Origin: JAKZVK01 sp965248255 | GTDB lineage: Bacteria > Acidobacteriota > Terriglobia > Bryobacterales > UBA6623 | DNA length: 64,000 nucleotides | Assembly: GCA_965248255.1 (NCBI GenBank) | Contig: CBDFIW010000002.1 | Coordinates: 62,001-126,000, forward strand | Direction of reading: 5' to 3' | Shown: positions 55,926 to 64,000 of the stretch, piece by piece | How the letters are laid out: every line of letters starts with the position of its first letter | Position numbering within the stretch: the first letter of the stretch is position 1 | Translations under genes and position numbers: made by a program | Notes under the pieces: generated by a model | Database searches by the model: none | Seen by the model: the letters and a program-made list of their open reading frames with translations, nothing else | What the model was told of the DNA's origin: nothing

Positions 55926-58403
55926 CTAAGTCACAGAAGGGGGCTCGGCCGACACTTCGGAGGGTTGAGCCAATACTTGTGCGCTCGGCGCCCTACGTAG
56001 CACGGGCGTTGCAGGCGCATGGGCGGGGTTGGGCTCATCGTCCACGTCCCGGCGTGAAAGCGCGATCTTCTTGTCAAACTCCTCAAGCTTGATGATGCGG
56101 AAGCGGTACCGGTGGCCAGCCTCCAAGCCGCCTTTGCCCTTCTTCTTCGAAGCTCGCCTCATTTCCGACTGGTGGCAAAGCCCCTCGACGCCGGGAACCA
56201 GTTCGACGAACACACCGAACTTCGTACGCTGGCAGACCAGTCCGGTGACGATGTCGCCCGGGGCGTGTTGGCTAAGGAACGTCTCCCAGATGTCGGGTTC
56301 GAGCTGTTTGAGGCCGAGCGCAATCCTGTGCTTCGAAGAATCGACCTGCAACACGACAGCCCGAATCCGCTCGCCCTTCTTGAGTACTTCCTTGGGGTGA
56401 TTAACCCGCCTGGTTCCCGAAAGGTCGCTCAGGTGTACCAACCCATCCACCCCTTCCTCGATCTCAACGAAGGCCCCGTAGGAAGTGAGGTTGCCCACCC
56501 GGGCCTCGACAACATTACCGGTCTGGTATCGATCGCTCAGGGTGGACCAGGGGTCCGGCCGTAGCTTCTTGACGCTGAGGGAGATGCGCCGCTCCTTGCG
56601 CTTCACCTTCAGGACAACCGCCTCGATCTCGTTGCCCGTCTCATACACCTTCGACGGGTGCGGACGGCGCCGCGACCAGGTTAGCTCGGTCAGGTGGACC
56701 AGGCCCTCGACCCCAGACTCGAGCTCCACGAACACACCATAGTCGCTCACGCTGGTGACGCGGCCACTGACCTTCCTGCCCGCCAGGTAACGCTCTTCCA
56801 CGCCCGTCCATGGGTCGGGCTGCATGTGCTTGAGACTGAGCGAAACACGTTCTTTCGCCGGGTCAAACTTCAAGACCTTGGCCGTAACCTTCTGGCCCGG
56901 TTGCAAGACGTCCGAGGGGCCTTTGATGCGCCCATAGGAGATGTCAGTTACGTGGATCAGGCCATCGAGCCCACCCAAGTCCACGAATGCGCCGTAGTCG
57001 GTCACGTTCTTGACGGTGCCGGTGACCTCGCCGCCTTCGGCCAACCAGCTCAGGGTTTCCTGTTTCAAGCGTTCGCGCGCTTCCTCGAGTAGCGTGCGCC
57101 GGGAGACGACGACGTTGCCGCGTTTCTTGTTGATCTTGACGATGCGGACGGGCAAGTCCTCGCCGATGAGCGAGTCGAGGTTCGGCACCGGACGCAGGTC
57201 CACTTGCGACCCAGGTAGGAACGCGAGGAGACCAACGTCAGCCGAGAGTCCGCCCTTGACTTTGGAGACGATTTTCGCCTGGACAGGCTCTTGGTTCCGC
57301 CACGCCTTCTCAAGGCCTTCCCAGAGCTTCGACTGTTTGGCTCGTCGGTGCGAGAGAGAGGCGTACTCGCCTGTTCCGAAGGCTTCGACAAGGACCTCGA
57401 TCTCGTCGCCGACGCTGACCCGCAACTCGCCGGCCTCATCGCGGAAATCGTCGAGCGGCGCCGAACCTTCCGTCTTGCTGCCGATGTCAACGATCACGCC
57501 GCTTTCGGAGACGCTGACGACCTGACCGCGGCGGATCTCTCCGGCCCGCAGCCTGCTGGGGTCAGCGTGATCGTCGATGTGCGCTTCATGGTCGGGGACT
57601 TCGAGGGCGTCTGCTTCGACCTCAGCCTCCTCTGCGCCCTCGGGAAGTGCGGGAGGCATGCCGGGTACCGACCCTTCGCCCGGCAGCGTCACGGCAGAGG
57701 GTTCAGCCGGTGGAGTCGCGGGCTGCGAGGAAGCTTCGGCTATCGGAGTGGCGGTGATCGGCTCCGGCTCGGTCATGGCGCTCGCCGGCCGGCTGTCGTG
57801 AGCGTTCGCCGGCTCCGATGCCGGGCTCTCGTCGGTTTCGGTTCTTGAGGCGGCGACGCCCGCAGGGCTCGGTTCCTGAGCCCTGGAGCTACCTACGAAA
57901 CTGTCGCCCCCGGCGTCATCGCCCCCAGCGTCGCCGGCCCTTGTGTCGCCGGTCGTGTTCAGATCCTGGGTAGCCGCTTTCGCGGAGTCAGCCGAGACGG
58001 CATCGGCCGCGGGTGGGTTGTCAAGAGCCTTGGCCGGAGTCGGATCTTGGTCGACTGGTGAGGCGTCAGCGTTAGAATATCCGGGCTCCAGGTTCTCGGG
58101 AGGAACGGGCGAGCCATCTCCATCGGCTTCCGCAGTTGGGTTGCAGTGATCGGGTGCTGTTTCAACGAACTCAGCCAACCCAGTGTCGGCCGGCGGCGGA
58201 TCCAACGGGGTCTCCCCTGGGTCGGGCAGGCCGCCCCCAAAGGCGGGATGCTCATCTTTGGCGGGCGACGGATCGACCGGTGGCGGACTCTGCAAGCCCG
58301 CTTCTACCGCATCGCCGTCCGTACTCGACGCCAAAGCGATTTCGCTTTCAAGGGCGGCTTCCGATTGAGCCACATCCGGTTCGCCAGGCATGTCACCCTT
58401 CAA
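55926..58403 (-). CDS. rpsA: Ribosomal protein S1-like, with long acidic N-terminal extension
   Basis: 825 residues against the usual 550-600. Residues ~1-285 are low-complexity Pro/Ala/Glu/Asp/Ser and predicted disordered. Then six S1 (OB-fold) domains follow, starting at GEIRRGQVVSVSESGVIVDI, QEPVQAKIVSKVKGGLSADV, GGEVTGTVKNVTDYGAFVDL, GRKVSGRVTSVSDYGVFVEL, GNVVEARVGNLTSYGAFVEI and GDIVTGLVCQRTKFGVFVEL. S1 brings mRNA to the 30S subunit. Starts inside the extension (Met ~212 or ~254) are possible, but a strong promoter 190 bp upstream of 58403 and an open frame support the long form. The ~180 base leader may serve autoregulation, as known for rpsA elsewhere. Confidence 0.88.
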   Translation of the reverse strand: MKGDMPGEPDVAQSEAALESEIALASSTDGDAVEAGLQSPPPVDPSPAKDEHPAFGGGLPDPGETPLDPPPADTGLAEFVETAPDHCNPTAEADGDGSPVPPENLEPGYSNADASPVDQDPTPAKALDNPPAADAVSADSAKAATQDLNTTGDTRAGDAGGDDAGGDSFVGSSRAQEPSPAGVAASRTETDESPASEPANAHDSRPASAMTEPEPITATPIAEASSQPATPPAEPSAVTLPGEGSVPGMPPALPEGAEEAEVEADALEVPDHEAHIDDHADPSRLRAGEIRRGQVVSVSESGVIVDIGSKTEGSAPLDDFRDEAGELRVSVGDEIEVLVEAFGTGEYASLSHRRAKQSKLWEGLEKAWRNQEPVQAKIVSKVKGGLSADVGLLAFLPGSQVDLRPVPNLDSLIGEDLPVRIVKINKKRGNVVVSRRTLLEEARERLKQETLSWLAEGGEVTGTVKNVTDYGAFVDLGGLDGLIHVTDISYGRIKGPSDVLQPGQKVTAKVLKFDPAKERVSLSLKHMQPDPWTGVEERYLAGRKVSGRVTSVSDYGVFVELESGVEGLVHLTELTWSRRRPHPSKVYETGNEIEAVVLKVKRKERRISLSVKKLRPDPWSTLSDRYQTGNVVEARVGNLTSYGAFVEIEEGVDGLVHLSDLSGTRRVNHPKEVLKKGERIRAVVLQVDSSKHRIALGLKQLEPDIWETFLSQHAPGDIVTGLVCQRTKFGVFVELVPGVEGLCHQSEMRRASKKKGKGGLEAGHRYRFRIIKLEEFDKKIALSRRDVDDEPNPAHAPATPVLRRAPSAQVLAQPSEVSAEPPSVT

Positions 58404-58590
58404 TGTTCGTCGGCCCTGGCTTTGCTCGGGACCAACGCAAACACCCCCAGCTTCGCCGAGGATGGAGACTAGCAGAAGAAACCGATCCGGCTACTTCAGA
58501 TACCGACTTCGGTGACCGGCTAACCGTTGCTGCACCGAAATCGTCGAGCGGTACTAACCTCTGGTAATGCCCCCATTCACTAGTGCGTTC

Positions 58591-58619
58591 ACTATAGCCA
58601 ACGCCCCACATGTTGTCAA
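58591..58619 (-). promoter_or_regulatory. Sigma-70 promoter of rpsA
   Basis: On the minus strand, TTGACA (58614-58619), exactly 17 bp, then TATAGT (58591-58596): a near-consensus promoter. Transcription would start near 58584, giving a leader of about 180 bases before the S1 start. Confidence 0.75.
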
Positions 58620-58702
58620 CGCGGACCGTGCTTTAGCGCACGCAAACAACACACGTAAAGCCGGCGTAAACCTGGCCGCTTTCGCCTGCTCTCGAGGCTC
58701 TG

Positions 58703-59575
58703 TCAGCGGTCAGAAGCGATGCGGAAGGGGATCTCCCGCCGTGGCAGGGAGTGCCACCAGGAATGGAAGTCCGCCGGGGCTTCGACGTCCGGTTCAAGGA
58801 TGCGGGCGCGAAGGGTGACTGGCAGCGGGTCCTGGTCGAACGGGTAAGGGCAGCACACGATGTGACGATCCGCGGCCGATTCGATCTTGAGCGTAACGCG
58901 GTCGTCCCAGTTCTTGCGAGGGATGTCGGGCAGCGACCGCGTCTGGTCGCCGCCGAAACACAGATGTAGCGAGAGCGCGTCGGCCACTTGAAGCAGCCGT
59001 GTGTGAGGCCCCAAGTGCCAGGGGTCGGCGGCGGCGGCCCAGGCTGGATCCTTTTTCATGCGGTCCGCGAGAAGCTCTTGCAAGCAGTGCTGCTCGGCTA
59101 CGAATTGGCGCGCCTCTTCCAGCTCGTCGCCCTCGGGTTTTAGCCACGCGCCGGGACCTCCGAAAAGCGGATGAAAAAACGTCTCGTCAGTTTCCGCCTC
59201 GACGCGAGGGGCGTGCAGCCAATACGCGTGCAGGCTGATGAGCAGGGCGACGTAGGGATGCGGGTCGCAAAAGCGTGGCACACCCAACCGCCAGCGAGCG
59301 AAGCCGTCGCACTGCTTCATGGACGTGAGATCCAATGGCAGTCCGTCAGCGACGTCTCGTTGCGGGTCGGCTTCCCACTCCCACCAACCGTTGTCATGCT
59401 CGGCGATGGCCAGGATGGTTTCTGAGCGTAGCCGCTCGGGTTGCCGGAAGGGCGCGAAGTAGCCAGGCCGGGTGAAGTTGTCGTTGCCCCAGTGCGCGGC
59501 GAGATAGCCCGAGACGGCGGCGTGGTCGGGTTGGGCGATGCACCAGAGTTGGTTGCTGACTTGGCGTTTGAGCAT
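58703..59575 (-). CDS. DUF3891 family protein
   Basis: 290 residues, cytoplasmic. The family pattern is seen: an N-terminal LWCIAQPDHAAVSGYLAAHW, AIAEHDNGWWEWEADP, YVALLISLHAYWLHAP, then LLQVADALSLHLCFGG. The repeated His and Asp residues (QxDH, EHDxGW, SxH, AD) suggest a metal-dependent HD-like helical fold, but no activity is known. It follows the xylose-isomerase-like gene by 112 bp on the same strand. Confidence 0.8.
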   Translation of the reverse strand: MLKRQVSNQLWCIAQPDHAAVSGYLAAHWGNDNFTRPGYFAPFRQPERLRSETILAIAEHDNGWWEWEADPQRDVADGLPLDLTSMKQCDGFARWRLGVPRFCDPHPYVALLISLHAYWLHAPRVEAETDETFFHPLFGGPGAWLKPEGDELEEARQFVAEQHCLQELLADRMKKDPAWAAAADPWHLGPHTRLLQVADALSLHLCFGGDQTRSLPDIPRKNWDDRVTLKIESAADRHIVCCPYPFDQDPLPVTLRARILEPDVEAPADFHSWWHSLPRREIPFRIASDR

Positions 59576-59687
59576 GGGCGGGCGACTAGGGCGTTTCGTG
59601 AACGGATCGTGATCGTGTGCCGACGTCGGTCTGCATCGACCCTCCCTCGCGGTCGCGGCGTGGCGGGGAGCACCGGCGGCAGATGGA

Positions 59688-60992
59688 TCAGTTCGCGAAG
59701 CTGCGGCCGCGGTGCTGGCCGACGAGGATCTGGAACAAGCGGTGCCCGATCAGCTCGTGGAGCGTCAGTAGCTCTCGGTTGCCGGCGACGATTTCGTCTA
59801 CCGAGCCAGCGGCGCCACCTCCCTGTTTGAGCGCCTCGGTGGCTTGCCCGATCACCGGGTCTTCCATGGCCTCGCCGGCGATTTCCCAAAGCGTGATGAA
59901 GCGGTCGACGGCGGTCGGGAAGCTGATCTTGAACACGCCGTAATTGCTGGTGGTGCGCGGCGGTTTGAAATCGAGGTTGAACGGGCCTTCGTAGCCGTGC
60001 GAGCGCAACAGAATCAGGATGTTCAGCCAATCGAGCGGATTGACCAAGGCGACGCCGAGGTCGACATCGTGCTTGAGCGGATAGCCGTCGTTGATGTCGA
60101 AGTGCCAGAGTTTGCCGCACAGCAACGCGCGGGCCAGCGCCGCCCGGCACGCCGCGCCCCACATCAGCTCGTGTAAGTACTCGGGATTCAGGCCCACCAT
60201 TTCCGGGTGTGTCAGCTCTCCGCTGCTGATGAAGGCCAGCATGGCGTCGCTGGTGGGCAGGATGATGTGGCTCTGCGGCTCGAAGGGCTTCGCCTCGAGG
60301 CAGTGCTTGAGGGTGGGCCGTCCGTTTTGTTTGGCGACCTCGATGTCACGCTCGCAGGCGGCATTGATTCCGTCGGCGAACCAGCGCAACGTTTGCGTCT
60401 CGTCGATCGCCCCCTGAATCATATAGCCCAGTGTTCCGGGCCAGTAGACGGCGAACTGGGCCCCTAAGTCATGACCGACCTCGACCACGTTCTGCAGCCT
60501 CCGCGCGGCGTATTGGCGGACCTCGGGTGCTTCGGCCGCCGCGCTGGCCGCCCACACGGGGTGGAAGAACGTCTCACAGGTAACCATCGAGCAACGCACG
60601 CCATTCTCTTCGAGCGCCGCCTTGATGCGCGCGATAATTTCGCCTTGGCGGTCCGTCATCAGGTCGTTGGTCGCGATGACGTCGGTGTCGTGCGTCGTCC
60701 ACCACGGGATGCCGATCTCGCCCAGATGCCGGATCACTTCTTCGAACGAAACCGGCGCCCGGGTCGGGGCGTGAAACAGGGCCTGGCCTTCGTAGGCCGC
60801 CGCCCACTGCGGTCCGCTGATGAAATACTTGCGGCGCACGCCTGGGGGGTAGCTGCCTCCGGAGAGTTCAGTCAGGCGGTCGATGAGCGGGCGCTGTTCG
60901 TCGCTGGGGATGGCCATAACCCTCAAGTAGAACGCTGCGGCGGCTTGGGCGTCAAGGTGCGAGCCGTTGTGAAACAGCGGAGCGTGAAACAT
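59688..60992 (-). CDS. Xylose-isomerase-like TIM-barrel enzyme
   Basis: 434 residues from ATG 60992 (MFHAPLFHNGSHLDAQ); longer starts would run through the divergent esterase gene. Core motifs match the XylA family: WWTTHDTDVIATNDL (catalytic His-Asp), LKHCLEAKPFEPQSHIILPT (metal Glu and neighbouring Lys), VGLNPEYLHELMWG, LWHFDINDGYPLKHDVDLGV and GPFNLDFKPPRT. It probably interconverts an aldose and ketose; the substrate could be a sugar other than xylose. The neighbouring esterase, reductase and dehydratase-like genes suggest plant or algal glycan use. Confidence 0.78.
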   Translation of the reverse strand: MFHAPLFHNGSHLDAQAAAAFYLRVMAIPSDEQRPLIDRLTELSGGSYPPGVRRKYFISGPQWAAAYEGQALFHAPTRAPVSFEEVIRHLGEIGIPWWTTHDTDVIATNDLMTDRQGEIIARIKAALEENGVRCSMVTCETFFHPVWAASAAAEAPEVRQYAARRLQNVVEVGHDLGAQFAVYWPGTLGYMIQGAIDETQTLRWFADGINAACERDIEVAKQNGRPTLKHCLEAKPFEPQSHIILPTSDAMLAFISSGELTHPEMVGLNPEYLHELMWGAACRAALARALLCGKLWHFDINDGYPLKHDVDLGVALVNPLDWLNILILLRSHGYEGPFNLDFKPPRTTSNYGVFKISFPTAVDRFITLWEIAGEAMEDPVIGQATEALKQGGGAAGSVDEIVAGNRELLTLHELIGHRLFQILVGQHRGRSFAN

Positions 60993-61060
60993 TGGGTCGA
61001 GGCCATCCGTCGTATCCTTTAGACTGACAAGAACTGGCGGGAATCCCCGCTCGGATCGGC

Positions 61061-63211
61061 TTGGGGGCGCGGAAGAGCCTGTTCGGGCCCGCCAACGCTC
61101 CCGGCCCACAAGATTATCCCACCGCTTTGCCAGGTCCACTCACAAGAGCGGAGTTTCTAGCGACGTTGCTTGGCGTCGGCGCACTGCCGCGGTCGGCGCA
61201 CGCCAACCCTACCGATCTTGGACAGATGATGTGGGACTTCACGATCGGCTACATCCGCCACTTGGACGAGAAGCGCCGGCGCCAGTTCGCGGCGATCGAG
61301 ACCCCTGAACAGCTGGACGCCTTGCGCCGCAAGGTGCGCGACCGGCTAGCTGAGATGTGGGGGCCGATGCCTGAGGACCGGACGCCGCTCAACCCCCGCC
61401 AGCTCGGCACGATCGATCGCCCCGGCTACGTGATCGAGAAGATCATCTACGAGAGCCGTCCGAAATTCTATGTAACCGCCAATCTCTACCGCCCCAAGCA
61501 TGTCGAAGAGCGCCTGCCCGCCGTGATCTTCCCCCCGGGACACGCCGACGAGGGCAAAGCATACAAAGAGTATCAGCAATTCTGCATTGTCATGGCCCGC
61601 TCGGGCTTCGCCGTTCTTATCTGGGATCCCATCAGCCAAGGCGAGCGCGTGCAGCTGTGGGACGCGGAAAACAACCGGCCGCTGGTCGGGCTCGGCACGA
61701 AAGAGCACCGCGTGCTGGGGCGCCAATGCTACCTGCTGGGCCTGAACCTGATGCAGTACCGGGTGTGGGACTCGATCCGGGCAATTGACTACCTCGAGAC
61801 CCGTCCCGAAGTCGACCGCGAGCGAATTGCGATGGCCGGGAACTCGGGCGGTGGCATGGAGACGCTGCAGTTTGCGCCGTTTGAGCCGCGCATCAAGGCC
61901 GCGGCGCCGATGTGCGCCGTTGCCGGGTTTCGAGAGAAAACCGAAGCTTTGCTGATCGCCGACCCGGAACAAATCCTCTACCGGACGCTGGACCACGGCA
62001 TCGACCACACCGAGCTGTTGGCAAGCGTCGCACCGCGGCCGTTGATGATCGGCGCGGCTATTCGCGACTACGTCCCGATCCAGGGTGCGCGAGCAACCTA
62101 TCGGGCGGTGTCGAAGGCCTACGCGCTGGTCCAGGCCAACGAGAAGGCGACCCTCACCGAGACCGACGACGTGCACGGGCTCAACAAGGATCTGCGTGAG
62201 GCGACGGCGCGGTGGTTCTCCCACTGGCTCAGCGACGGGCGGGTGAGCGAGCAGGATCCCTCAGGCGACGTCTTGCCGGAGGAGGAGCTGCGCTGCACGG
62301 CGAGCGGGCAAGTGGCCACGGCGCTCAATCCGGCGTCTACCGTGCTCAGTTGGAACCGGCGCTACGCGGACCAAACCGCCCCCAAGCGCGCCGTCCCGGC
62401 CTCTCCGGATGAGTTTGCGATCTTCCGAACCGAAATCAACCGGCAGGTGCGGTTCTTGACCCGCGTCGGGAGGGTCAAGCGGGAGCGCGGCATCTTCGTG
62501 CCCGACCGCGTGATCGATCCGCCGACGTTCGCCCAGGGGGATGCATTGGTCGTCTCCGACACAGGGAAAGACGAGCCGGCTCTGCGGCGAAGCGTGATTG
62601 ATCCGATGGTAGCCTCCGGCTACCGTGTGACGGTGCTGGACGTGCGAGGCTGGGGGGAAACCGCGCCGCACATGCCCCAACTCGAGGTCTCGTTCTCCTG
62701 GGACGAATTCTTTGCCTATCGGGCGCTCGAAGTGGGACGGCCTTTGCTCGGGCAGCGCGTCAGAGACCTGCTGGCGGCGGCCCCCAAACGGACGACGCAC
62801 CGCAAGTGGACCTTGGTGGGCGTCGGCGCGGGAGCTCTCGTAGCGGCCCATGCGGCGGTGATCGACACTCGTATCAGCCGGCTCATTACCGTCGGGGGGC
62901 TCCTCTCGTATCGCTCGCTGATCGACGACCCGCTAACGACGCAGCCTCTGAGCAGCGATGTACCCTCCGTCATCGGCGCCTACGACGTCAAGGAGCTTCA
63001 CGCCGCACTCGCACCCCGGCCGGTGATGGTCATCAACCCGATGGACTTACGCCGCCGGCCCGTAGAGAGGGTCAAGGCCTGGGATCACCTCGACTGGACG
63101 GCACAGGTCTACGAGATGATGGGCGCCACTGATTCGTTTCGGCTCGAAACGCAGGTCAACGCTTTGCAGATCCGTGCCGCCGTGGAAGAGTGGGTCCAGA
63201 CGAAGACGTAA
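61061..63211 (+). CDS. Exported alpha/beta-hydrolase (acetylxylan-esterase-like), double-domain
   Basis: 716 residues from TTG 61061; the start is tentative. The leader (AEFLATLLGVGALPRSAHAN) indicates export. The N-terminal hydrolase half has LPAVIFPPGHADEG, WDPISQGERV, the nucleophile elbow RIAMAGNSGGGMETLQF and a late DDVHGLN with a candidate His. The C-terminal half repeats a hydrolase-like core (GDALVVSDTGKDEPALRRSV, TLVGVGAGALVAAHAA) whose elbow G-V-G-A-G lacks serine, so it may be a degenerate domain. Likely deacetylates or de-esterifies glycans. It is divergent from the isomerase. Confidence 0.72.
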   Translation: MGARKSLFGPANAPGPQDYPTALPGPLTRAEFLATLLGVGALPRSAHANPTDLGQMMWDFTIGYIRHLDEKRRRQFAAIETPEQLDALRRKVRDRLAEMWGPMPEDRTPLNPRQLGTIDRPGYVIEKIIYESRPKFYVTANLYRPKHVEERLPAVIFPPGHADEGKAYKEYQQFCIVMARSGFAVLIWDPISQGERVQLWDAENNRPLVGLGTKEHRVLGRQCYLLGLNLMQYRVWDSIRAIDYLETRPEVDRERIAMAGNSGGGMETLQFAPFEPRIKAAAPMCAVAGFREKTEALLIADPEQILYRTLDHGIDHTELLASVAPRPLMIGAAIRDYVPIQGARATYRAVSKAYALVQANEKATLTETDDVHGLNKDLREATARWFSHWLSDGRVSEQDPSGDVLPEEELRCTASGQVATALNPASTVLSWNRRYADQTAPKRAVPASPDEFAIFRTEINRQVRFLTRVGRVKRERGIFVPDRVIDPPTFAQGDALVVSDTGKDEPALRRSVIDPMVASGYRVTVLDVRGWGETAPHMPQLEVSFSWDEFFAYRALEVGRPLLGQRVRDLLAAAPKRTTHRKWTLVGVGAGALVAAHAAVIDTRISRLITVGGLLSYRSLIDDPLTTQPLSSDVPSVIGAYDVKELHAALAPRPVMVINPMDLRRRPVERVKAWDHLDWTAQVYEMMGATDSFRLETQVNALQIRAAVEEWVQTKT

Positions 63212-63237
63212 CGCCGGGCCTCGGGTGCCAACTCAGA

Positions 63238-63262
63238 TCAGAGCCGCGGGCGTCAGCCCGCG
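63238..63262. repeat. CAGAGCCGCGGGCGTCAGCC hairpin
   Basis: CGCGGGC-GTCA-GCCCGCG hairpin between the convergent esterase and reductase genes, sharing the CAGAGCCGCGG edge with the repeat at 43213. A plausible terminator without a U-tract. Confidence 0.55.
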
Positions 63263-63338
63263 TTGATACTCTGCCGCCCGCCACCGCTGCGCTTTGGCGA
63301 GAAGAACCCTGCCTACTTTCAGCAAGACGGCCCGGCCC

Positions 63339-64000
63339 TCAGCCGCCGGTATACTCCGCCCGGCCGCTCGCGGCCACTCGGTTGTCGCGCTTCCAGTCCT
63401 CGAGGTCGGGACCGGCGAGCTTGGCGCCCTTCTCGCGCAACTCGGCCATCTCGGTCTCGCTGTACGCAGTAAACTGCTGCGCGACCCGGACGTCGTCTTC
63501 GATCTGCCCCAGCGTCGTGCATCCCACCGCCAGGCAGTGCATCGGCAAGCTCAGGACATAGCTCAGGCATTGCTTCACGCTGAGTGATTGCAGCAGTTTA
63601 GCGTTGGCCGTGCTCTTCATCCCCTGGATGCCGAGGTTCTGCTTGCGAGCTTCGGGTAGAACCTTCTTCTCAAAACTCAAGTAGGACGCATCGGCCGGGC
63701 TGAGCGGCATGAGAATTGTGTCGAAGTCCTTGTAGAGCCCCAGCATCTCGAGATGCGCTTCGGGATCGTGGTGTCCGGTGAAGCCGATGAAACGGCATTT
63801 GCCGGCTTTCTTGGCGGCCTCGAAAGCTTCGATGGCACCGCCGGGGGCGAAGATCTTGTTGAGATCCTCGCTGGACGTGACGGAGTGGATCTGCCACAGG
63901 TCGAGGTAGTCGGTCTTGAGCTTCTTGAGCGACGTGTGCAGCTCTGCTTCCGCGCCCTTGCGGGTGCGGTCGGCGCTCTTGGTGGTGATGAAAACGTCCT
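63339..64000 (-). CDS. Aldo/keto reductase family protein, 5' end outside the window
   Basis: The C-terminal ~219 residues read open from the right edge to the stop at 63339. Visible are DVFITTKSADRTRK, LDLWQIHSVTSSEDLNKIFA (the D-L-x-x-x-H element with the conserved His), KCRFIGFTGHHDPEA, MLPLSPADASYLSFEKKVLP, GIQGMKST and LPMHCLAVGCTTLGQIEDDV. This is the NADPH-dependent (beta/alpha)8 reductase fold. The catalytic Asp/Tyr/Lys region is mostly off-window. Probably reduces a sugar or aldehyde in the same catabolic setting as the isomerase. Confidence 0.82.
   Translation of the reverse strand, partial: DVFITTKSADRTRKGAEAELHTSLKKLKTDYLDLWQIHSVTSSEDLNKIFAPGGAIEAFEAAKKAGKCRFIGFTGHHDPEAHLEMLGLYKDFDTILMPLSPADASYLSFEKKVLPEARKQNLGIQGMKSTANAKLLQSLSVKQCLSYVLSLPMHCLAVGCTTLGQIEDDVRVAQQFTAYSETEMAELREKGAKLAGPDLEDWKRDNRVAASGRAEYTGG

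Noticed and set aside
1..64000. CRISPR arrays, tRNA or rRNA genes.
   Set aside because: No regularly spaced direct repeats and no credible cloverleaf or rRNA segment were seen on either strand by eye; a covariance search would be decisive.

Overview
The window is a high-GC, heterotrophic bacterial chromosome segment, most likely from an Acidobacteriota (Bryobacter/Solibacter-like) genome. The grounds are two very large Oar-like TonB-dependent receptors, a PSD1-type cytochrome protein (DUF1549/DUF1553) next to a DUF1501 protein, a sulfatase, a BNR_4 protein, a DUF3891 protein, a multi-copy family starting with an STGPRT motif, and dispersed GTAGGGGC hairpins. Assignment is by gene content only; no rRNA or tRNA gene was found.

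Layout. 1-2.6 kb: an enolase-superfamily gene running off the left edge, a frameshifted LamG protein and a TPR protein. 2.65-6.8 kb: three insertion sequences and a decapitated D-threonine-aldolase-like gene. 6.9-12.6 kb: a frameshifted TonB-type receptor, then homoserine kinase and a U32-family protein. 13.1-17.1 kb: an unusual membrane-anchored solute-binding protein split by an IS630 element, then a ComF-like phosphoribosyltransferase overlapping a SLOG-like protein. 17.3-21.6 kb: a structured leader with an STGPRT protein, then xseB-ispA-tlyA-nadK. 21.6-33.1 kb: sulfatase, amidohydrolase lipoprotein, an RND efflux pair, Rieske and beta-propeller proteins, a metal-dependent hydrolase and a small unknown. 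33.2-41.3 kb: an IS3 element, then a membrane-lipid-like cluster (DCC, wax-synthase-like MBOAT, two small membrane proteins, YndJ) broken by four mobile elements. 41.3-45.7 kb: aminotransferase, cytochrome, thrS, FmdB. 46.1-54.5 kb: PSD1, DUF1501 and a receptor, all three damaged, the receptor by IS3. 54.5-64 kb: BNR_4, ribosomal S1, DUF3891, xylose-isomerase-like, esterase and aldo/keto reductase genes.

The main theme is mobile DNA and its consequences. There are nine full-length elements in four families: IS630-A x2, IS630-B x2, IS5-like x3 and IS3 x2. There is also a ~190 bp MITE-like element in two copies. Most insertions sit on the tetranucleotide CTAG. In two cases that CTAG is the C-TAG of a stop codon, so the host gene is unharmed. 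In the tlyA-nadK overlap the MITE leaves the tlyA stop intact and supplies a replacement nadK start codon. Removing elements in silico restores open frames for the solute-binding protein, YndJ and the second receptor, so these insertions look recent.

Several other genes carry frameshifts at homopolymers (LamG, first receptor, DCC, possibly the phosphoribosyltransferase) and two carry in-frame TAG codons. The homopolymer cases may be assembly errors; the stop codons and insertions are harder to explain that way.
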